Both the position numbers and the translations under genes were made by a program. Positions 47,677-61,042 of a DNA stretch of 64,000 bases are shown piece after piece (the first letter of the stretch is position 1; each line of letters opens with the position of its first letter). The stretch lies in assembly GCA_029961685.1 (NCBI GenBank), contig JARWKL010000002.1:15406908-15470907 (forward strand), in the 5' to 3' direction. The notes under the pieces were generated by a model, which saw nothing but the letters and a program-made list of their open reading frames with translations, did no database searches and was not told where the DNA came from. The stretch is from Aristolochia californica (taxonomy: Eukaryota; Streptophyta; Magnoliopsida; Piperales; Aristolochiaceae).

Positions 47677-49705
47677 TATGGAGATGCATGCTTGAAACAT
47701 ATTAAGGTTGCAAATTACCTATGAATCCAAACCTTTTAAAGAGAAAACAAAATGCTCATTAAATTCTCAAGTGAACTTACGGTGGGATATTTGCCCGAGT
47801 CAAACAAACCATTATTTTGCCCATTTATAAAACGTTGACCTAACAATCTTAGATGATTTTAAAGTTATTTATTGGTCAATCATGCATAACGGGCTTTATT
47901 TTTGTAAGAAATGAATTTTGGATTGGGAGACAACAATCAGTTAAAAATCCCCCTCCTCTCCCTCTTCCCTGATGATTGCAAAACCTAATATATATAAGCT
48001 AAAAAGAGTTTACAATCCCTTAAAATTATAAAAAAATTTGGAATTATCTCTCTCTACATTAGTGCATTTCCATTTTAGATGTATGATTTTTTCTTAAATC
48101 AAAACTTGAGCTTGCACTTTCCCTTCATCTCGTAAACAATTTTGACAAGATGGCAAGTACATCACAAAAAAGTGAAAATTTTAGAGTTTATGTATGGAAA
48201 AAATTTAAAACAACAACAAATGTAAGAAACAAAAATTTATGCACACACCACAAGTGAACACAAAAGTTTTGTTATCCAATTTTGGAAAATTCCATTAGTT
48301 CAACCCTAATAGCTAGGAATTTTATAAGAAAGAAATTTCTACACATGTTTTAAAAATGAATATGCATGCTTGAAACAATTTAAAGATGCAAATGACCTAT
48401 GGATCCAAACCAATTAAAGAGAATAAAAAATGGTCATTAAATTCTAATGAGAACGTGCGGTGGGATATTTACTCGAGTCAAACATGCCATTATTTTGCCA
48501 TTTACAAAAAGCTGACCTAACAATCATAGATGATTGTAAAGTGATTTATCGGTCAATCATGTGTAACGGGCTATATTTTTGTAAGAAATGACTTATGGAT
48601 TGGGAGTCAACACTTTGTTAAAAATCCCCCGCCTCCGCTTTTTCCCAACGATTGGAAAACCTAATTTATAAAAACTAAAAAGATTTTACAATCCCGAAAA
48701 ATTATAGACACTTTTTGGAATTATCTCTCTCAACATTTATGCTTGTCCATTTTAGATTTATGCATTTTTCTTAAATCAAAACTTGAGTTTTGACTTTCCC
48801 TTCATCTCGTAGACAATTTTGACCGCCAATAGATCACAACAAGATGAAAATTTTAGAGTTTATGTATGGAAAAAATTTAAAACAACAACAAATCTAAGTA
48901 AAGAAAATTTATTCATAAACCACAAATGAACACAAATGTTTTGTTATCCAAGTTTGGGAAATTATACTACTTCAACCCTAATAGCGTGGAGTTTTATAAG
49001 ACAGATATTTCTTCACATGTTTTAAAAATAGATCCATGCTTGAAACATGTTAAAGATGCAAATGACCTATGGATCCAAACCTTTTAAAGAGAATAACAAA
49101 CGCTCATTAAATTCTCAAGTGACTGTTCAATGGGATATTTACCTGAGTCAAACAAGTCATTATTTTGCCAATTTAAAAAAAACTGACCTTACAATCATAG
49201 ATGATTTTAAAGTGATTTATCGGTCAATTATGAGTAACGGGCTATATTTTGTAAGAAATGATTTATGGATTAGGAGTCAACACTTTGTTAAATATCCACC
49301 GCTGCGCCCTTTTCCCGACGACTTCAAAACCTAATATATAAACACTAAAAAGAGTTTACAATCCCTAAAAATTATAGACACTTTTTGGAATTATCTCTCT
49401 CTACATTTGTGCATTTCCATTTTAGACGTATGGTTATCTCTTAAATCAAAACTAGAGTTTTCACTTTCCCTTCATCTCGTAAACAATTTTGATAAGACGA
49501 CAAATAGATCACGACAAAATGAAAATTTTAGAGTTTATGTATGGATAAAATTTAAAACAATAACAAATGTAAGTAAAGAAAATTTATTCAGACACTAGAA
49601 ATGAACACAAAAGTTTTGTTTCCCACGTTTGGGAAATTTTACTAGTTCAACCCTCATAGCTAGGTATTTTATAACAAAGAGATTTATGAACATGTTTTAA
49701 ATATG
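47677..49705 (+). repeat. Transitional satellite monomers
   Basis: Three monomers (near 47677, 48357 and 49029) belong neither to the E/F pair nor fully to the subfamily on the right. They keep the TTATCGGTCAATCATG form of the left arrays. A small deletion of the CAAGATGG segment is seen at about 48824. Confidence 0.8.
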
Positions 49706-52700
49706 GATATGCATGCTAGAAACATGTTAAAGATTCAAATGACCTATGGAACCAAACCTTTTAATGAGAATAACAAAAGCTCATTAAATTCTCAAGTGAA
49801 CATGCGGTGGGATATTTATCTCAGTCAAACAAACCATTATTTTGCTCATTTACGATAAGCCGACCAAATAATCATAGATGATTGTAAAGTGATTTATCAC
49901 GCGTAACGGGCTATATTTTTGTAAGAAATGACTTATGGATTGGGAGTCAACCCTCAGTTAAAAATCCCCCGCCTCCCCCTTTTCTAGACGATTCCAACAC
50001 CTGATATATAAAAGCTAAAAAGAGTTTACAATCCCTAAAAATTATAGACACTCTTTGGAATTATCTTTCTCTAAATTTGTGCTTTTTTAAATTCCATTTT
50101 AGATGTATACTTTTTTCCTAAATCAAAACTTTGAGTTTTCGCTTTCCCTACATCCCGTAAAAAAAAAAGCAAATAGATTAGAACAAAATGAAAATTTTAG
50201 AGTTTATCTATGGAAAAAATTTAAAACAATAACAAATATAAGTAAAGATATTTTATCACTTACCACAAATGAACACAAAAGTTTTGTTATCCAAGTTTGG
50301 GAAATTCCACTAGTTGAACCCTAATAGCTTGGAATTTTATAAGAAAGAGATATCTTCTACACATCTTTTAAAAATTGATATCCATGCTTGAAACATGTTC
50401 AAGATGCAAATGACCTATGGGTCCAAACCTTTTAAAGAGAATAACAAACACTCATTAAATTCTCATGTGAACGTGCGTTGGGAAATTTACCCGAGTCAAA
50501 CAAGCCATTATTTTGCCCATTTACAAAAAGTTGACTTACCAATCATAGATGATTGTAAAGTTATTTATCATGCGTAATGGGCTATATTATATTAAGAAAG
50601 GACTTATGGATTGGGAGTCGACACTTAGTAAACTATCCCCCGCCTGCCCCTTTTCCTGACGATTGCAAAACCTGATATATAAAAACTGAAAAGAGTTTAC
50701 AATCCCTAAAAATTACAGACTCTTTGGAATTCTCTCTCTACATTTGTGCATTGTGCACTTAAATTTTAGAAGTATACTTTTTTCTTAAATAAAAACTTTG
50801 ACTTCTCACTTTACTTACATCCTGTAAAAAAAAGGCAAATAGATCACAACAAATTGAAATTTTAGATATTATGTATGACAAAAATTTAAAAAAAAAACGA
50901 ATGTAAGTAAAGAAATTTTATTCACACACCACAAATAAAAACAAAATTTTTTTGATCCAAGTTTGTGAAATTCCACCAGTTAACCCCTAATCGCTTGGAA
51001 TTTTATAAGAAAGAGATTTCTACTACACATGTTTTAAAAATGGATATGCATGCTTGAAACATGTTTAAGATTCAAATGACCAATGGATCCAATTCTTTTA
51101 AAGAGAATAACAAACGCTCATTAAATTCTCAAGTGAACATGCGGTGGAATATTTACCCGAGTCAAACAAGCTATTATTTTACCCATTTACAAAAACCGGA
51201 CCTAATAATCATAGGTGATTGCAAAGTGATTTATCAGGCATAATGGGCTATATTTTTTTAAGAAATGACTTATTGATTCGGAGTCAACCCTCCGTGAAAA
51301 ATCCCCTGCCTCCCCCTTTTCCCAACGATTGCAAATCTTTATATATAAAAACTGCAAGAGTTCACAATTCCTAAAAATTACAGACACTCTTTGGAATTAT
51401 CTCTCTCTACATTTTTGCTTTGTCCATTTCCATTTTAGATGAATACTTTTTTCTTAAATCAAAACTTTGAGTTTTCGCTCTCCCTTCATCCCATAAAATA
51501 AAGGCAACAAAATGATATTTTAGAGTTTATCAATGGAAAAAATTTAAAACAATAACAAATATAAGTAAAGATATTTTATTCGCACACAACAAATGAACAA
51601 AATTTTTTTGTTATCCAATTTTGGGAAATTCCACTAGTTCAACCCTAATAGCTTGAAATTTTATAAGAAAGAGATTTCTTCTACACAAGTTTTAAAAATG
51701 GATATGCATGCTTAAAAGATGTTAAAGATGCAAATAACCTATGGATCCAAACCTTTTAAATAGAATAACAAACACTCATTAAATTCTCAATTGAACGTGC
51801 GTTGGGATATTTAATCGAGTCAAACAAGCCATTATTTTGCCCATTTACCAAAAGCTGACCTAACAATCATAGATGATTGTAAAGTAATTTAGCACGCATA
51901 ACGGGCAATATTTTTGTAAGAAATGACTTATGGATAGGGATTCAACCCTCAGTTAATAATTCCCCGCCTCACCCTTTTCCCTACGATTGCAAAACCTGAT
52001 ATGTAAAAACCGAAAAAAGTTTACAAACCCTAAAAATTACTAACACTTTTTAGAATTATCTCTCTACATTTGTTTCCATTTTAGATGTATACTTTATTCT
52101 TAAATCAAAACTTTGAGTTTTCGCTCTCCCTTCTTCCCGTCTACAAAAAAGGCAAATAGATCACAACAAAATGAAAATTTTAGAGTTTATTTATGGAAAA
52201 AATAAAAAAATAAAAAATGTTAGTAAAGAAATTTTATTCACACACCACAAATGAACACAAGTTTTGTTATCCAAGTTTGGGAAATTCCACAAGTCCAACC
52301 CTAATATCTTGGAATTTTATAAGAAAAATATTACCTCTACACATGTTTTAAAAATGGATATGCATGCTTGAAACATGTTAAAGATACAAATGCCCTATGG
52401 ATCCAAACCTTTTAAAGAGAATAAAAAATGCTCATTAAATTCTCAAGTCAACATGCGGTGGGAAATTTACCCGAGTCAAACAAGCCATTATTTTGCCATT
52501 TACAAAAAGCTGACCTAACAATCATAGATGATTGTAAAGTTATTTATCATGCCTAACGGGCTATATTTTTGTAAGAAATGACTTATGGATTAGGAGTCAA
52601 CCCTCAGTGAAAAATCCCCCACCTCCCCCTTTTCCCAAAATTGCAAAACATGATTTATAAAAACATAAAAGAGTTTACAATCCCTAAAAATTATAGACAC

Positions 52701-55700
52701 TCTTTGGAATTATCTCTCTCTTCATTTGTGTATTGTGCATTTCCATTTTAGATGTATATTTTTTTCTTAAATCAAAACTTTGAGTTTGTCGCTCTCTCTT
52801 CATCCCGTAAACTAAAAAGGCAAATAGGTCACAACAAAATTAAAATTTTAGGGTATATGTATGGAAAAAATTTAAAACAATAACAAAAGTAAGTAAAGAA
52901 ATTTTATTCGCACACCACAAATGAACAAAAGAGATTTGCAAACCACGAGTTCAACCCTAATAGCTTGAAATTTTAAAAGAAAGAGATTTCATCTACACAT
53001 GTTTTAAAAATGGATATGCATGCTAAAAACATGTTAAAGATGCAAATGACCTATGGAACCAAAACTTTTAAAGAGAATAACAAATGCTCATTAAATTCTC
53101 AAGTGAACGTGCGGTGGGAAATTTACCCGAGTCAAACAAGCCATTATTTTGCCCATTTTCAAAAAGCTAACCTAACAATCATAGGTGATTGTAAAGTGAC
53201 TTCTCATTGCCTAACAGGCTATATTTTTGTAAGAAATGACTTATGGATTGGGAGTCAACCCTCAATTAAAAATCCCTCGCCTCCCCCTTTTCCTAATGAT
53301 TGCAAAATCTGATATATAAAAACTAAGAAGAGTTTACAATCCCTTAAAAGTACAGACACTCTTTGGAATTATCTCTCTCTAAAATTTTGCGTTGAGCATT
53401 TCCATTTTAGATGTATACTTTTTTCTTAAATAAAAAATTTGAATTTTAACTCTCCCTTCATCCGCTAAAAAAAAAGGCAAATAGATAACAACAAAATGAA
53501 AATTTTAAAGTTTATGTATAGAAAAAATTTAAAACACTAACAAAAGAAAGTAAAGAAATTTTATCCACACCACAAATGAACACAAAAGTTTTTTTATCCA
53601 AGTTTGTGAAGTTCCACTAGTTCAACCCTAATAGCTTGAAATTTTATAAGAAAGAGATTTCTTCTACACAAGTTTTAAAAATGGATATGCATGCTTGAAA
53701 CGTGTTAAAGATGTAAATGACATATGGATCCAAACCTTTTCAAGAGAATAACAAACACTCATTAAATTCTCATGTGAACGTGCGTTGGGATATTTACCCG
53801 AGTTAAACAAGCCATTATTTTGCCCATTTACAAAAAACAGATGTAACAATCATAGATGATTGTATAGTGATTTATCATGCATAACAGGCTATATTTTCAT
53901 AAGAAATCACTTATGGATTGGGAGTCGACACTCAGTTAAAAATGCTCCGCCTCCCGCTTTTCCGATGATTGCAAAACCTTATATATAATAACTAAAAAGA
54001 GTTTAAAATTCCTAAAAATTATAGACAGTCTTTTGAATTATCTCTCTCTACATTTGTGCATTGTGCATTTCCATTTTAGATGTATACTTTTTTCTTAAAT
54101 CAAAACTTTGAGTTTTCACTCTCCCTTCATCCCATAAACAAAAAGGCAAATAGATCACAACAAAAAGAAACTTTTAGAGTTTATCTATTGAAAAAATTTA
54201 AAACAATAAAAAATGTAAGTGAATAAATTTTATTCGCACACCACAAATGAACACAAAAGTTTTGTTATCCAAGTTTGGGAAATTCCACTAGTTCTACCCT
54301 AATAGCTTGGAATTTTATAAGAAAGAAATTTCCTCTACACATGTTTTAAAAATGGATATTCATGCGTGAAAGAAGTTAAAGATGCAAATGACTTAAAGAT
54401 CCAAACCTTTTAAAGAGAATAACAAACGGTCCTTAAATTCTCCAGTGAACGTGCGGTGGGATATTTACCCGAGTCAAACAAGCCATTATTTTGCCAATTT
54501 ACAAAAAGCTGACCAAACAATCATAGATGATTGTAAAGTAATTTATCATACGTGATGGGCGATATATTTTTAAGAAATGAGGTATGGATTGGGAGCAACC
54601 CTCAGTTAAAAATCCCCCGCATCCACCTTTTCCTGACGATTGCAAAACCTGATATATAAAAACTAAAAAGAGTTTACAATCCCTAAAAATTACAGACACT
54701 CTTTGGAATTATCTCTCTCTCCCTTTTTGTATTGTGCATTTCAATTTTATATGTATACTTTTTTCTAAAATAAAAACTTTGAGTTTTCACTCTCACTTCA
54801 TCCAGTAAACAAAAAAAGAAATAGATCACAACAAAATGAAAATTTTAGAGGTTATGTATGGAAAAAAATTTAAAACAATATCAAATGTAAGTAAAGATAT
54901 TTTATTCACACACCACAAATGAACACAAAAGTTTTGTTATCCAATTTTGGGAAATTCCACTAGTTCAACCCAAATAGCTTGGAATTTTATAAGAAAGAGA
55001 TTTCTTGTACAACTGTTTTAAAAATGGATATGCATGCTTGAAACATGTTAAGGATGCAAATGACCTATGGATCCAAAACTTTTCAAGAGAATAATAAACG
55101 CTCATTAAATTCTCAAGTGAACGTGCGGTGGAATATTAACCCGAGTCAAACAAGCCATTTTTTTCCCATTTAAAAAAAACTGACCTAACAATCATGGATG
55201 ACTGTAAAGTGATTTATCATGCTTAATGGGCTATATTTTTGAAATAAATGACTTATGGAATGGGAGTCAACCCTCTGTTAAAAATCCCCTGCCTCCCCTT
55301 TTTCCCAACTATTGCAAAACCTGATATATAAAAACTAAAAAGATTTTACAAACCCTAAAATACAGACGCTCATTGGAATTATCTATCTCTACATTTCTGG
55401 TTTTTTCATTTCCCTTTTAGTTGTATACCTTTTTCTTAAATCAAAACTTTGAGTTTTCGCTCTCCCTTTATCTCGTAAAAAAAGGCAAATAGATCACAAA
55501 AAAATGTAAATTTTAAAGTTTATGTATGGAAAAATTTTAAATAATAACAAATGTAAGTAAAGAAATTTTATTCTCACAACACAAATGAACACAAAACCTT
55601 TTTTATCCAAGTTTGGGAAATTCCACTAAGTCAACCTAATTGCTTGGAATTTAATAAGAAAGAGATTTCTTCTACACATGTTTTAAAAATGGATATGCAT

Positions 55701-56570
55701 GTTTGAAACATGTTATAGATGAAAATGACCTATGGATCCAAACCATTTAAAGAGAATAACAAAAGCTCATTAAATTCGCAAGTGAACGTGTTGTGGCATA
55801 TTTAACCGAGTCAAACAAGCCATTATTCTGCCCATTTACAAAAAGCCGTTCTAACAATCATAGATGATTATATAGTGATTTATCATGTGTAACGGGCTAT
55901 ATTTTTTAAATAAATGAGTTATGGATTGGGAGTCAACACTCAGTTAAAAATCCCCCACCTCCCCCTTTTCCCGATGATTGCAAAACTTGATATATAAAAA
56001 CTGAAAAGAGTTTACAAACCCTACATATTAGAGACACTCTTCAGAATTATCTATCTCCACATTTGTGGTTTGTGCATTTCCATTTTAGATGTATACTTTT
56101 TTCTTAAATCAAAACTTTGAGTTTTCGCTCTCCCTTCATCTCGTAAACAAATAAGGCAAATAGATCACAAAAAAATGAAAATTTTAAATTTTATGTATTG
56201 AAAATTTTAAAACAATTACAAATGTAAGTAAAGAAATTGTATTCACACACCACAAATGAACACAAAACTTTTTTTATCCAAGTTTGGGAAATTCCACCTA
56301 GTTCAACCCTAATTGCTTGGAATTTAATAAGAAAAAAATTTCTTTTACACATGTTTTAAAAATGGATATGCATGTTTGAAATATGTTATAGATGCAAATG
56401 ACCTATGGTTCCAAACCATTTAAAGAGAATAACAAACGCTCAGTGAATTCTCAAGTGAACGTGCGGTGGGATATTTACCCGAGTCAAACAACCCATTATT
56501 TTGCCCATTTACAAAATGCTATTTTGACAATCATAGATGATTGTATAGTGATTTAACATGCTATATTTTT

Positions 56571-56588
56571 GCGGTGGGATATTTACCC
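56571..56588 (+). repeat. Patch duplication replacing part of a monomer
   Basis: GCGGTGGGATATTTACCC, normally found once per monomer and present at 56463-56480 in this one, occurs again here. It replaces the usual AAGAAATGACTTATGG...TCAACC segment. This looks like a short template switch or gene-conversion patch. Confidence 0.85.
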
Positions 56589-57007
56589 AGTTTAAAATCC
56601 CCCGCCTCCCCCTTTTCCCGACGATTGCGAAACCTGATATATAAAAATTGAAAAGAGTTTAAAATCCCTAAAAATTACAGACACTCTTTGGAATTATCTC
56701 TCTCTAAATTTGTGCATTGTGCATTTCTATTTTAATGTATACTTTTTTTTTTAATCAAAACATTGAGTTTTCGCTCTCCCTTTATCCCGTAAACAAAAAA
56801 GGCAAATAGGTCACAACAAAAAGTAAATTTTAGAGTTTATGTATGAAAAAATTTTAAAACAATAACAAATGTAATTAAAGAAATTTTATTCGCACACCAC
56901 AAATGAACAAAAAAAATTTGTTATCGAAGTTTGGGAAATTCCACTAGTTCAACCCTAATAGCTTGGAATTTTATAAGAAAGGGATTTCTTCTACACATGT
57001 TTTAAAA

Positions 57008-60000
57008 ATGGATATGCATGCTTGAAATAGGTTAAAGATGCAAATGACCTATGCATCCAAACCTTTTAAAGAAAATAACAAACGCACATTAAATTCTCAT
57101 GTGAACGTGCGTTGGGAAATTTACCTGAGTCAAACAAGCCATTATTTTGTCCATTTACATAAAGATGACTTACCAATCATAGATGATTGTAAAGTGATTT
57201 AACATGCGTAATGAGCTATATTTTTTTTAAGAAATGACTTATGGATTGGGAGTCGACACTCAGTAAAAAATCACCCGCCTGCCCCTTTGCCTGACGATTG
57301 CAAAACCTGATATATAAAAACTGAAAAGAGTTTACAATCCCTAAAAATTTCAGACACTCTTTGGAATTCTCTCTCTACATTTGTACATTGTTGATTTCCA
57401 TTTTAGACGTATACGTTTTTAATAAATAAAAACTTTAACTTTTCGCTCTACCTTCATCCTGTAAACAAAAAAGGCAAATAGACCACAACAAAATGAAAAT
57501 TTTAGATTTTATGTATGGGAAAAATATAATACAATAACAAATGTAAGTAAAGAAATTTAATTCGCACAGCACAAATGAACTCAAAACTTTTTTATCCAAG
57601 TTCGGGAAATTCCACCAGTTCAACCCTAATAGCTTGGAATTTTATAAGAAAGAGATTTCTTCTACACATGTTTTAAAAATGGATATGCATGCTTGAAACA
57701 TGTCAAAGATGCAAATGACCTATGGATCCAAACCTTTTAAAGAGAATAACAAATGCTCGTTAAATTCTCATGTGAACGTGCGTTGGGATATTTACCCGAG
57801 TCATACAAGCCATTATTTTTCCCATTTACAAAAAGCTGACTTAACAATCATAGATGATTGTAAAGTAATTTATCATACGTAATAAACTATATTTTTTTAA
57901 GAAATGACTTATGGATTGGGAGTCAACACTCAATTAAAAATCCCCCGCCTCCCCTTTTTCTCAACGAATTCAAAACCTGATATACAAAACTGAAAAATAT
58001 TTACAATCCCTAAAAATTATAGACACTCTTTTGAATTATCCCTCTCTACATTTGTGCATTGTGCATTTCCATTTTAGATGTATATTTTTTTCTTAAATAA
58101 AACTTTGACTTTTTGCTCTGCCTTCATCTCGTAAACAAAAAAGGCAAATAGATCTCAACAAAATGAAAATTTTAGATGTTATGTATGGAAAAAATTTAAA
58201 ACAATAACAAATATTTGTAAAGAAATTTTATTCACACGCCACAAAAGAACACAAAAGTTTTGTTATCCATGTTTCGGAAATTCCACTAGTCCAACCCTAA
58301 TAGCTTGGAATTTTTTAAGAAAGAGATTTCTTCTACACATGTTTTAAAAATGGATATGCATGTTTGAAACATGTTAAAGATGCAAATGACCTATGGATCC
58401 AAACCTTTTAAAGTGAATAACAAACACTCCTAAAATTCTCAAGTGAACGTGCTGTGGGATAGTTACCCGAGTCAAACAAGCCATTATTTTACCCATTTAC
58501 AAAAAGCTGACCTAACAATCATAGATGATTGTAAAGTGATTTATCACACATAACGGACTATATTTTTGTAAGAAATGACTTATGGATTGGGAGTCAACCC
58601 TCAGTTAAAAATCCCCCGCCTCCCCCTTTTCCCGACGATAACAAAACCTGATATATAAAAACTGAAAAGAGTTTAAAATCCCTAAAAATTATCGACACTC
58701 TTTGGAATTATTTCTCTCTACATTTGTGCTTTGTTCATTTCCATTTTAGATGTATACTTTTTCCTTAAATAATAACTTTGAGTTTTCGCTCTCCCTTCAT
58801 CCCGTAAAAAAAAGGCAAATAGATCACAACAAAATGAAAATTTTAGAGTTTATCTATGGAAAAAATTTAAAACAATAACAAATATAAGTAAAGATATTTT
58901 ATTCACACACCACAAATGAACACAAAAGTTTTGTTATCCAAGTTTTGGAAATTCCACTAGTTAAACCCTAATAGCTTGGAATTTTATAGGAAAGAGATAT
59001 GTTCTACACAAGTTTTAAAAATGGATATGCATGCTTGAAACATGTTAAAGATGCAAATGACCTATGTATCCAAACCTTTTAAAGAGAATAACAAACGCTC
59101 ATTAAATTCACAAGTGAACGTGCGGTGGAATATTTACCCGAGTCAAACATGCCATTATTTTGCCCATTTACAAAAAGCTGACCTAACAATCATAAATGAG
59201 TGTGAAGTGATTTATCATCTGTAACGGGCTATATTTTTTTAAGAAATGACTAATGGATTGGGAGTCAACCCTCAGTTAAAAATCCCCCACCTCCCCCTTT
59301 TTTCGATGATTACAAAACCTTATATATAAAAAACTGAAAAGAGCTTACAATTCCTAAAAATTACAAAAACTCTTTGGAATTATCTCTCTCTATATTTGTG
59401 CAGTGTCCATTTCCATTTTAGATATATACCTTTTTATTAAATGAAAATTTTAGAGTTTTCGCTCTTCCTTCATCCCGTAAACAAAAAAGGCAAATAGATA
59501 ACAACAAAATGAAAATTTTAGAGTTTATGTATAGAAAAAATTTAAGACAATAACACATGTAAGTAAGGAAATTTGATTTGCAGACCACAAATTAACACAA
59601 AACTTTTGTAGTCCAAGTTTTGGAAATTTCACTAGTTACACCCTAATAGCTTGAAATTTTATAAGAAAGAAATTTCTTCTACACATGTTTTGAAAATGGG
59701 TAAGCATTCTTGAAACATGTTAAAGATGCATATGACCTATGGATCCAAACCATTTAAAGAGAATTACAAGTGCTCATTAAATTCTCAAGTGAACGTGCGG
59801 TTGGATATTTACCCGAGTCAAACAAGCCATTATTTTGCTCATTTACAATAAGCTAACTTGACAATCATAGATAATTGTAAAGTGAGTTATCATGCATAAC
59901 AGGCTATATTTTTGTAAGAACTGACTTATGGATTGGGAGTCAACCCTCAATTAAAAATCCCCTGCCTCCCTCATTTTCTGATGATTGGAAAATCAGATAT

Positions 60001-61042
60001 ATAATAACTGAAAAGAGTTTACAATCCCTAAAAACTTACAGCGCTCTTTGGAATTATCTCTCTCTACATTTGTGCTTTGTGCATTTCCATTTTAGACGTA
60101 TACTTTTTTCTTAAGTCAAAACATTGAGTTTTCGCTTTCCCTTCATCCCAAAAACAAAAAAGGCAAATAGATAACAAAAAAATGAAAATTTTAGAGTTTA
60201 TGTATGGAAAAAATTTAAAACAATAACAAATGTAAGTAAAGAAATGTTCTTTGACCACTACAAATGAACACAAAACTTTTGTTATCCAAGTTTGGAAAAT
60301 TCCACTAGTTGAACACTAATAGCTTGGAATTTTATAAGAAAGAGATTTCTTCAACACATCTTATAAAAATGGATAAGCATGCTTCAAACATGTTAAAGAT
60401 GTAAATGACCTATGGATGCAAACCATTTAAAGAGAATAACAAACGCTGAATAAATTCTCAAGTGAACGTGCGGTGGGTTCTTTATTGGAGTCAAACAAGC
60501 CATTATTTTGCCCATTTACAAAAAAGTTGTTCTAACAATCATAGATGTTTGTAAAGTGATTTATCATGTGTAATGGGTTATATTTTTGTAAGAAATGACT
60601 TATGGATTGGGAGTCAACCCTCTGTTAAAAATCTCCCTGCTCCCCCTTTTCCCAACGATTGTAAAACCTGATATATAAAAACTGAAAAGAGTTTACAATC
60701 CCTAAAAATTACAAACACTCTTTGGAATTATCTCTCTATACATTTGTGCATTGTGCATTTCCATATTAGATGTATACTTTTTTCTTAAATCAAAACTTTT
60801 AGTTTTCATTCTTCCTTTATCCCGTAAACAAAAAAGGCAAATAGATCACAACAAAGTGAAAATTTTAGAGTTTATGTATGAAAAATTTTTAAAAAAATAA
60901 CAAATGTTAGTAAAGAAATTTTATTCACACACCACAAATAAACAAAAAGTTTTGTTATCCAAGTTTGGGAAATTCTACTGGTTCAACCCTAATAGCTTGG
61001 AATTTTATAAGAAAGAGATTTCTTCTACACATGTTTTAAAAA
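57008..61042 (+). repeat. Six-monomer higher-order repeat, copy 1 (~4.03 kb)
   Basis: Monomers at 57008, 57680, 58352, 59022, 59696 and 60370. They match one for one the monomers starting at 61043. The first pair shares CTCTCTCTACATTTGTACATTG and GCTCTACCTTC; the second GAGTCATACAAGCC; the third CCTAAAAT; the fourth GTGGAAT; the fifth an AACCATTTAAAG. Confidence 0.75.
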
